Source: Morinoia aosen
Taxonomy: Eukaryota > Arthropoda > Malacostraca > Amphipoda > Talitridae
NCBI GenBank assembly: GCA_030386875.1
Contig: CM059575.1
Location: 43,802,859 to 43,866,858 of the forward strand
Direction: 5' to 3'
DNA: 64,000 nt
This document shows positions 25,301 to 35,865 of the stretch, in pieces. Position 1 is the stretch's first letter. Each line of letters starts with the position of its first letter. The notes under the pieces are model-generated. The model was not told where the DNA came from, made no database searches, and saw nothing but the letters and a program-made list of their open reading frames with translations. A program made the translations under genes and the position numbers.

Positions 25301-28300
25301 GCGTTTACTGAAACAAAAACGCAAATAGAATTTTCATTCAGTCCACGATTAACAATGCGACTTGCCTTGCAATTATAACTGCGACGAGACCGATAAGATC
25401 ACCTGTCAATGTCAAATTTCGCAGTACAACCAGAGGAAAATGGTGGTGTTTTTTTCACAATGAAATTAATTTCAGTTATTATCGGTACACATTGCTCTCT
25501 GAACAGCGGAGTGAATGAGGCTTGAAACAACTCAATCAAATTGCGACCCTGAATCATCATGATTGAAACACATGGGAGCCTCAATTAAAGAGGACGCCTA
25601 AATAAAGCCTTGGCTCGAAATCTTTCATCAGAACTGCGCGCAAAAACTTTCAGGAGATAGTGATGTAGGGACCTCCTCTCCCGTCTCCATTAGGGGGTGA
25701 TGCTGCCTTCATTTGGAAGTGGTGCAGGCACCTAAATAATGAACTTTAAATGAAATGTGTTGAGCTAATGCGAGATTTCTTGCACAAAGTTCGAAATTTC
25801 TCAGCGTAGTGTATCACTTAAGGAAATCATTGAATTGAAACGTTTTACTAAGATCAACAGGATGGTTCGAAACCTTCAATAGGAGACGGTTTATGGAATG
25901 GACGAGAACCCATGATAGGCTTCAAGAACTTAATCAAGCACCTGATCAAACCTCCCGATTACCGCCATAAATAACACTTTGTGCGCATGCGCTCGGCCAA
26001 GTTTATTCTTGCGTCATCTGCAGCATCTGCATAGGATAAGTGAAAGCCTTCTTCTTTCCATTCCTAGGCACCAGTCGGTCTGAGAATTTTAAGAAGCCCC
26101 GAGGACGTTTGTGTGTTACGCCGAAGTGCAGTGCTCAGCTAACTGTTGATTAAAACAACATACTCGTTCAAAAGATGCGTCTCTCGGATGATTGAGGTCA
26201 ATGTGATGAATGTGGTGACTCTGAATTTCAGTGTTGATATTAAATTAAAATTTGCAAATAATCGTAGTATCAGCGTGGGTTAGTTATGAACGCGTTAATT
26301 TTTACGCCTCATAATTAAGCATATCTCTGAAGCCATGCAAGAGATAGACTTAAAGAATGGCAGCAGGTCAAGAATGTCTTTATTGGCAAGCTTGACCAAC
26401 TTTTTCTCGCACGTTTTTTCACGCGTCTTCGAAACTGAAGACCTGCGATGCGCAGTCATTGACGGTCGCGCAAAGGTACAGACTCGCAACTTTTGAGGAA
26501 ATGAGGAAAAGAATGCTGACTCCACACTAGTTGTTACATGACATGGTTAGAGGAGAAGAATCATCTCAGGGAGACTATGACAGGATGCAGATGGCACTGG
26601 TAAATCACTCCATTTACTATGCATACGTCTGTGTTTGCCCGTATAGATTAACTTAAAAAATATTCCCGAATCTGGTCATGTTAACGCTTCATCTACTTTC
26701 GTCTTCTGCACTTGATGTTCACATATTAAAGAACCCTAGCGACTTCAACTCCTTCCGGTATCAGCTTAACTTCTAGGCTCTTAATCCTATTTACTGCTTG
26801 ATTGCTGCTAGAAGCCATGGACCTGAAAAAATTATTTGTAAGGCATATGCTCGATCAGCGACCCAGGTACACGTATCTCGGGCTATGATGCATAAACTTA
26901 GCGGGGAAAATGGCGAACTGCTCTGCAACGAATATCATAATGTAACACATGATTTCGTGAACGATACTGGTTACAATATTCTTACTATTTATCCCAGTGT
27001 CCTATTATCATAGTCAAATTTCTGTACAAAGTTATTTCTTGCCCAGTAGTGGAAGTGCAGACGATCGTACCACTGTCCGTCAGAAGCAACAGTGTGAACT
27101 AAGGTAAACGTTCAAAAATATCCTGCGTCAGTCTCAAGTGGCAGTTCCTGTTTACTAGCTCATTTAAATAACATGAAAAACTACATTTATAAAACGCAGA
27201 ATTTTTTGTCGAAGCACTATCAACTCTGTTTGATATTCGACATAAATGTCAAGATGCATTATTGAAAAATGCTCGTACGCTGGACTCGCATAAGTATGTT
27301 AGTAAATCTTCAAGCTCACAATTTCAACTTATTTTCATCCGGAGTATCGATACAGTGCAACAACGGCATAGACCTATTGGTAATGATTATTCAAAAAGAT
27401 GTTGAGAGAATGATACATTCTTCATTATTTACTAAGTTGCATAAAACTATTGAGTTCCGTCACAAAAGCATGTTTCTACGCAAAAGTATTTAGTACTTCC
27501 AAGTTATATTTTATACAATAAATTTTTTATTCATTTGAACTTGATGCATCCCATCATGGTATCCTTGCAAGTCAGTATGAAATATTTCAGTCAATCACAG
27601 ACCTCTACGTGCAGCATGGTTTCTACTACCGCAGTATAGTTCCAGTAAACCAGCATGGCTGAAGCCTCAGTGCTATCTAATGATATTGGTAACACATGGT
27701 TTTACATAATATTATCGTACAGTATAAAAAAATGGGTACGATGTTTTCCAAGGTTTTAAAATTAATGTGAACGCAGCAGGACATGGGACCAGAAGGTAGA
27801 AGAAAACTAGATTCGATTTCGAAGCGCTAGGGATGGGTCATCCAAGGGGATTATCAGGTGCGGCGGAGAGGGTGGGTATGAGATATGTCATTCAGTGCAT
27901 ATTTGTAACCCGACACAATCCACTGAGTTCTGGATAGTATTTGGCCAATAGTTGATCAGTTACTGTTTTCAGAGAACAGTGTTACTTTGAAGGGCTCCCC
28001 GTTGAACAAAATTAATCGAAAAATGACATGTCTTACGGAAATTAAAATTTGCTGATGAGTGTTCAACGATTCCACATAGATTTTGGGATTCTGTCTAATC
28101 ATAAGTTAGGGTTATTTGGAAAGGGGAAAACTAATATTTTTCAAGGATATAATACAAGTTTTTTATCAAAGGTTTACTCATTGGTAAAAATACACAGTGA
28201 AGAAGGCAAACAATTTCTGTATAATCAGACTGAATAAAAATCAAATTGTAAGAAACCAATTCGTAAGCTATACAGCTAATAAAAAATTTTAGATCAGTGA

Positions 28301-30732
28301 ATCTAAAAGTAGAAAAACTCTCCGTGACAAAATTGAATTGAACAAACTGAGGACATATGGTAATGAGTCATGCCTCCATTCTTGTAAGTAACCTTGAAAA
28401 TTCTTAGGTGTGCTTAAAAATGAGAATTTTCAATTGGGTTAGGGGAAGATCACTCATCGCCTGGAGTAATTTTCTCCTAATCCTATAAGGAACATTTAGT
28501 TTGAGCATACTGCGAAGAATTTTTAAATTTATCGACTAAAATGGAGTTATTACAAACTCACAAAATCCATGTCCAAATCCTCGAAAATCTCCTGATAGAC
28601 TGCACCAACCTCGCTTGAATTCAGTCGCTAATGCTGCTCTTAAGCCTCGCTCGCACACCCTCGCCCACCGGACAGATTTCACATCGCTTCTTCAAGGATC
28701 ATTAACCTTTCTTCCATTCTTTACTCTCCGTTTCTTTGGAGTAAACCGCGTTAAGGAGGCAGTTAGAACCATCGCGTTTTGTAAATACTTTCAATTAAAA
28801 TTAGAACTTTCGAGTGAAACTTGCCTCATTTTCAGTGTTTAAAAATATCAGGAAAAGACATGATCACGACGCATTCAATGCTCCCAAAATTAACACAATT
28901 GATGAAATTAATCGTCAGAGTAAGAATTGGATGGGATTAGCTAGCCTAAGGGCTTGGACATGCAGTGTCGCTCAGAACGATCTCAGAACCTTTGAAAGGT
29001 TTTGACATAAAAGCAAAAACTTGTGTTTTGAGTTCAAAAACTTAATAAGGATCTCAGATCATTGGAGGTAGTAGATGCGAGAATTTTAAACTTCATTTTT
29101 AGCATAGGATGATTGGAATTAATAGTGTGGTCGTGATGGTCGCTGTGAGATGCTGGAGGGCGGCTAGCGCGGTCAGCCTGTGCGCAGCACTGCGCGCATT
29201 GTGCCGCTGCCGCCCAGCGCTGGGTGGCGTACGCTGGCCGCACACACACCAAGTGCACGATGTTGCTTGCATACAGACAGCAGCGCAGTTCTTCACACAA
29301 AAAAAATATTGTCTTACAAAAAATTAGCCTAATTCCAATTCGGGGGTAAAATTTTTAGTCTTTGAAATAATTCTGTTGAGAAACTGAAGAAGAGTGTAGC
29401 TTCACTCCGAAGTTCCAATTTTAATTAAATATATTCATAGAACGAGATATTTCAAGCTGCCTTCCAAATTGTATTTTTTCTGAAGCATAAATTTCCTGCG
29501 AGTCAATCAATTTAGTAAACATTATTCTAAAGCATTTAGTAAACACATTCTTGCTCGTTGAAACACCGATAGGGGCAGATTCGTTAATCTATCGCCCACA
29601 CTCGACGCATAACGTAGGTTCAACTCAACCTATTGATTTAGACTGTGTGCCATTCCTCCCATCAGAGCAATCGCACGAAGCGCCTCCTGCGCCACGTTCC
29701 GCTACAGTTGATCAATATTGAAGGTTTGTTCTTGCCAATAATAATTCTCGTCTCACCTCGTCAATAAACTGAAAGATTGTAAAGTTATACCTTCAAGACG
29801 TTACGCATTTACTGTCATCAATGTAAAATTGCTGTTCCTCTGTTCCTATGGCGAGCGTTCAGCGATCTACTCATTTGAGTGTCCCGAAAGTATAAACATA
29901 AAACAAAGTGTTTCCTCATACAATTCTGCAGTGATAGCGTGTGCTAACAATTTCACTTTGTAATACATTCTTTTGCTCGATTTTTCCTGTCGATAACGTT
30001 TTCAATTAATTACCTGCTTGTTACGAGAACAGCGGAGACGTATGTTCTACCCCATCGATAAATCGCTATCTGAAAAAATTGTCTCAGAAAGTTGCTAAAA
30101 TGTTTAAGCTGCTAAAATATTTATTAAAATGCACCATGTAGGCACCCAAATTAACACTATCTACTTCTGGCATTAAAAAGTAAATGGTGACAGAAAATTT
30201 GTTGATTGATCGGTTAACAATGTGAGGTCTAAACTAGTTTCAGTGTCTTCGATGTTATTTAGGTAGAAAAGTTCATACATTTGTTCATCGAGACAGCATA
30301 TTCTCAGAGATAGTTAGTAAGGCATACAAAAAGCGATAGTCATTAAATATTCAAGCAGTCATCCTTTTAGCTGTAAATTATAAAGTCATTAACTTCCACT
30401 CATACTTTCAGCGACATCTACCGCTACCATGCACTGAAGCCAAGCACATGTGTCAATGTGAATGGAGACTCCTCCGAGGCGTTCGTCATGAATGTGTCAC
30501 TGCCTCTTTTTTACTCATCTGTAATTAAAAGCTTTCTCACTCGTAGAAAACTAAACCAAAGGAGTAAATTTTTATTTTCTCCTTTCAGTATTATGTTCGA
30601 TCGTTTGCGTGGTCAATGTGATACATACGGATGATTACCCAACTAAATTTATTTATGTAGAGTCATTTTCATAACCAATATTGTATATTTTATGCAGTAA
30701 TTTTTACAACAACAAACAAAACAAACAAACAT
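22324..30732. other. AT-rich non-coding DNA
   Basis: No gene was recognised. Minor features are a C homopolymer of about 13 bases near 24414-24426, a 22-24-bp direct duplication (AGTCATCCTTCAAC) at 24482 and 24506, and GC-richer patches at about 22680-22930 and 29120-29290. Confidence 0.4.
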
Positions 30733-31012
30733 TGGCATCTAAGGATACTTTATTTTCAATCAAGCCTGATACATATCATCTTGAACGTTGGTTTTTCAAA
30801 TGCCTTATAACTAACGCCAGGACGCCATAACGTCATGACGGTCTCCCACGGTCAAGAATAGTACCCATTTCAGACACCTGGGTAGAGTAGGGTATTGTGC
30901 TTTGAATTTTTCCTTTATACCCAACAGAAAGTCGCCACACAGTGTCGGGATTCGAATCCTCGACACCTTCACGGAAGGGCGGGTTCTTCAACATCTCGGA
31001 TACGACGAGCAG
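30733..31012 (-). mobile_element. tRNA-derived SINE, copy 2
   Basis: A second copy of the SINE at 14069-14341, in the same orientation. On the minus strand the B box reads GGATTCGAATCCC, close to consensus. The body carries the same conserved blocks (GGTGTCTGAAATGGGTAC, GGCGTTAGTTATAAGGCA). The 3' end is followed by a TTTG/TTGTT-rich simple tail, seen as the ACAACAACAAACAAAACAAA stretch just left of 30733 on the plus strand. That tail fixes the 3' boundary, which copy 1 lacks. A 72-codon plus-strand ORF over it is spurious. Confidence 0.75.
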
Positions 31013-34000
31013 GAGATGAGCTATTTTTATTTTTTTATTTTACTCGCTGGAAAGCCTCATGAAGTCTCCAACACAACGTACGCAGCAAGAAAAGGATCGT
31101 TCTATTTTAGCTACACTTGAATTTGATTTAGCAGATATATTACTTTATGAGATAAACTAATTACTAAGTCGTTAGGCTGGTGTACGTTCAGGATTAATTC
31201 CATTTGGCCTTCGGTAAATCTATCACATAATTTTGTGTTAGATTACCTTTCACACAAATTTTAAAATGAATCAACTGCAATTATTTGGAGCAATAATGTA
31301 GCATTTAACAGTCATTTACAGCTGGTGTGCGAATAGGGCAGGCTGACTAAATCACCCTCTGTGAATATCAAAAAAACTTTGTTCGAGTCGTGAAGTGTCT
31401 AAGCCCTGCAGCACTTCAAGTCTAGTTACTACACTGAGTGAAAATTAACACTTTAACCACGTATGGAATGGAAGAGATCACTAAAAATAAAGGTTACCAT
31501 TTATTTAACCAAGCAAATTTAGAAACTGAAGGGCGTGAAAAAATGGGCGTGAAAAATTCATTTTCATCCCCGGGAAGGTTTTTCCTGTAAGATGGCATTT
31601 TCTCATTGATTTCAATACTTATTTTAGCTGCAGTAAATTTTTCCGTTCAACTTGCAACAGAATAGCATTTAAAATAGAGTATATTGATATTTAATCGAAA
31701 TTACACTTCTACCATAGGTACTTTTACTCGTATAGTCGGGCTGCTAAAAGTAGTTTATTTTCCTTCCCGTTGTACAACTAAGGCACATCATAATTATGGA
31801 GACGACAGCCTTCAGTTAATGAAAAGGAATATCCCTGAGGAATAAGTAACCAAGGAGCTCTTCAGATTACAAACTGACTCGCGTCTGCAAGCATCGCACA
31901 TGAATCAAAGTCCTTAAAATTGTCTTCAAGCTTTTCATTTAGAGAACAACACTGAAGAGGCGAAGGTTTACGCTTGAAGAATTCTTGTTTACAAAATTCA
32001 ACTCAAGACTTTTGAACTGTAGCCACCATGCTTGCTCCTGGCATGGAATCTTTAATGATCTCTTTCGATTTTTCAACAGTCGACGGTGATTTTATTTCCC
32101 GTGTTCATGTATTATACAGTACTCAAATGAATCAAGAGTGTTATTTACGTGATACCTTCACTAGATCTTGTTATGATTTAAATTAAGACAAATAAAATTG
32201 TAACAGTACATCTCATCTCTGTGTCCAACCCATTAATAATTTATTTGGTTTGGACAACAATTTGTAAATAACAACCAGAACAACGCACGCACTCTTAAAA
32301 GAACTCATCTGGATAAGAACGACCAGAGACCTTGTTATCCTTTTTAGTGTCTGCGTTCATGTATCTTGGGTGTTCATGGCTCAAAAGTTCTGCAAAGGGC
32401 ATCTGTCATTGCTTCATTTTTGTCAATATTCCCTTCCATCTCACTGCTCCAGAGGCTAAACACGCAATGTTTGCCAAGCGCACTGCAGCGGAACCCTCCG
32501 TGACTGGAGAGACTGAAAAAATTGCCTCCAACCAAAAATTCACACGAAGCAGACGAGTGATCCGGCGCTCCGCCCCGTACTGACGTCGCGCAAACTGAGT
32601 AGTCATGATACGAGTCTCGCAGCGACGATCTCTTGCTGGGGAGTATATGGATGCTAAGAGGGTCTCTCGGCTACTTAATTGTCCGAAGTTGACTCTTCCT
32701 CTGCATATGTTGAACAATCCTGCACTTAGAAACTTCTCAGAAATCTTTCAAGAGTTAGTTACCACTCAACCCCATGTGAAAGAGAGCTTCGTTCAGTGCT
32801 ACTGTTTTTTCAAAAAAAGGATTCACCCGCATAAATAGTGAATCGATTTAGTACAAAAATAAACATTTCGATACGTGTACGTTCGTGCGCATCAGAAGGC
32901 TATTTATGACTCCAGAAAAAGAACTGAATAGCGCTAAAGTCCGCATAAACAACACACTCTAACATCTGTTTATTCTGGAAGAAATATGTTCTTACTGGTG
33001 TCTAAAAGTTGATATAATTTTGATACTTCTTACTCAGACTACTATCTTGAACATCCACGCTTTTCAACGTTTAAAAATATCGATAAGTGGAAGATTCTTT
33101 TAGAGGAGAAGCGTCTATAGTGTCGTAGCCTGGTCAACACAAATCGTGCCGAAAATGACAACGCGGTGCAGGCCGGGCGAACATTCATGGTCAGATCTCT
33201 GGTCAGAGATTAGCGGTGCGTCTCATGCAGCGCAGCTCGTACCGAAAAAGACTTCTTGGCTTCTACTTCTTCGCTCGCGTAAGTGGCTGAGGGCTAGACC
33301 GGCTGAGAAGGAAACTTTGTTACCTCCATGATATATCAAAGGATAATTTTCTTTCTAATTTATATCGATGAAACACTGCGGTTTGATTGAAATCAATCGA
33401 ATAAAAAGTTTACAAAATATTTTATTCGTTATTCTTTAAACAATATTTCTTCCTTTCCTCTTGCGCACGGCTAATTGAATAGGAATTGGATGTTATTTGG
33501 CTTTGACTTGGATGGCACGGTAATATTTACCCTTTCTATTCAAGTATTTTATTGAAGGTAAACACAGGGGTCCTTCCACCTATAAGTCGTCTTTATCTTC
33601 ACTATGGAATTAATCGTTACCTTCGTGTCCTTAACTCATGGTGAGGGTACTAGCTTAGAGACCATGTTCTGTTTGCAACTGCTGATAAAATCAATTCAAT
33701 CATGATTTCAAAAGTGCTGTATATTTAATATCTATTGTTAAAGTTACAACAAACTTGACGCAATTAAGAACATGGTTGTCAGGTTCCCCAATTTCTTTCT
33801 AAATTATGAACCAAAAATATTTCTGGCATGATTTTAAAGGTATAAAAGTCTGTCATGGGAAATTAATTTCAAGTATTACTGGAACAATTGCCGAAAACCG
33901 AATTTCATATAAGACAGGAGCTGAGAAATGAGTATGAACATTGTAATAGACAATAAAAAACACAGCAGCATGGGCATTTTACTTCAAAATCGCTATCAAA

Positions 34001-34378
34001 TGATATCAAGCTACTTCTTACTGAGCAAAAACTTATTTTAACTCTTAAATTGAGTCCTAAAGCTTCGAGATGAAGGAAAAAACTCTAGGCTCTTAAATTT
34101 TTGCAAATTTATAATCCAGTTCTACTCAAACACATTTATCTAGGAAATAACTTAGCTTAGTCGTCGGGTGCAGAGGTGAACTCCCGACTCTTCGTCGGGT
34201 GCAGAGGTGAACTGACGCTCCGCATAAACGCGGCGTCAAACATTTCAAAATGTAAGGGAACGAAACTTTCCCAAAACCCCAAACTCGAACTGAGTATCTG
34301 TGAATGTGCTTTCTACCTCATTGAATCGCGAAAGTGAAAAACAGTAATTAAATACAATCAGTTGTTACCAATTTTATT
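31013..34378. other. non-coding DNA upstream of the LINE
   Basis: No gene was recognised. The ORFs at 32332-32838 and 33146-33331 lack family resemblance. A near-perfect 21-bp direct repeat (starting CGTCGGGTGCAGAGG) occurs at 34162 and 34193, 31 bp apart. A GC-richer patch lies at about 32440-32660. Confidence 0.4.
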
Positions 34379-34379
34379 G

Positions 34380-35865
34380 TGCAAAAACAGACTGGTGCTT
34401 TCTGTAAACTTTGTCTCCACTCGAAGTCTGTGTAGCGACCCTCGGTGTAGCCTCCCTCCCTGGTCAACCGCAACGCCTGCCCCTCCTTCTTTTTGCATAT
34501 AGAACAAACGTACCACTAATACCACCATGGAAACAAAAAAGGTCCGATGCAGTAGAAAATTTGAATTTTCGTGACGACAAACATAAAACACAGTGATAAC
34601 TTTTTTGTAATTTTTATCAGTTATTGCAAAAATTATGTCAATATCGACCTTTAATCCTCAAAATTGTGCTCAAATTACTTTACCAGTAAGTAACTCTGTC
34701 CTTTTATTGAGAGCTCTTTATGAAACAGTGACGTAAAAAGTGATTTAGAGAAAAATAAATTCTGTAAATGTTGAAGGTCTCAAAATGAGTGAATAAAATG
34801 TGACACCCTGAAACAATAGACCTCTATGAGGGCCCAGCTACCCCAAGTCTGCGTCCGCACCCCTTCCTCCCCCCAGCCTACCCTCTCCTTGGAAAAATTG
34901 CCACGCCGTAATAGTGGCTAACTTAAATCTGTGTTCACTGCTAGAACATATTTCCACAACGTGAGGCGAATTTTCAGCAATATGACGTCTGGTGGATAGC
35001 TCACCATAGCAATCTTCACACGGAAAAAATTGTATTGTTTTCTTCACAAGCAGACGAACGAGCAACGCCAAGCTGGATCACCGCAAGCATCCTGCTCCCC
35101 CGCACCCCCGTCTCTGTCTACTCTACCTTCTCTTTTCCTCTACCCCTCCCCCTCTTGCTTACGGGCGGCTTCTCTTCATCTGGCATAAAAAGGCAGTCAT
35201 TTTCGTCTTCAAATGTGAACGAGCAACGCAATCCCTCATCCGCAAACATTTCAATGATAGCTATTTTTCTTGTTGAAAGTTAATCACCCAATTTTTCAAA
35301 GTGAATGAGGGATTACAAATTTTGTTTATGAAACGTTGAGAAACTGAATGAGTAAAATGTGTCAACCTGCAAAAGTCTGAACGTCATTGTCGTCATTATT
35401 CACTTCTTCTTCTTTGAAGGAACTTTTAAATATAAAAATTAAATAAACTTGATCCAGCAACTTTGGAAATAACTTACCATGTTAAACATAGTAAGCCTGT
35501 GTTCACAGACGGAGCATAATTCCACAATGTGAAGTAAATTTAAACAATACGACGTTTCTCGAATAGTTCACCAGAGCAATCTTCTGATGGAAAAGTTGAA
35601 GTTCTTTTCTTTCTCTTTTTTCTTTTCTCTTTTCTTCCCCAAGCAGAACAGCAAGCAACGCTGCTCTGCTCTGCCGACCGCAAGCATCCTGCCCCCTCCT
35701 CCCGCTCACACTCTGTCCTCCTCTGGCTTACACCCCAAGCCCCCCCCCCCCCCCCCCCTTGCTCTCCTACTGGCAGTCTCTTTTATCTACCTTTAAAAGG
35801 CGAGGTCTTCTACTTTAACCCAATGAACAAAATTTAATTTTTCTTCCCTCTCTATCAACGTCACA
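34380..35865 (+). promoter_or_regulatory. tandem 5'-UTR/promoter-like monomers of the LINE
   Basis: Degenerate tandem copies with a period near 560-570 bp. Matching landmarks are TCTGTGTTCACTGCTAGAAC at 34928 and CCTGTGTTCACAGACGGAGC at 35496. GAGTGAATAAAATGTGACAC at about 34788 pairs with GAATGAGTAAAATGTGTCAA at about 35346. CACCGCAAGCATCCTGC at about 35078 pairs with GACCGCAAGCATCCTGC at about 35675. The two clearer copies end in a pyrimidine-rich tract followed by a TATA-like stretch (CATAAAAAGGC near 35183, CTTTAAAAGGCG near 35791). Mouse L1 uses tandem 5' monomers as promoters; a similar role here is inferred. A run of about 19 C residues lies near 35740-35758. Confidence 0.65.
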
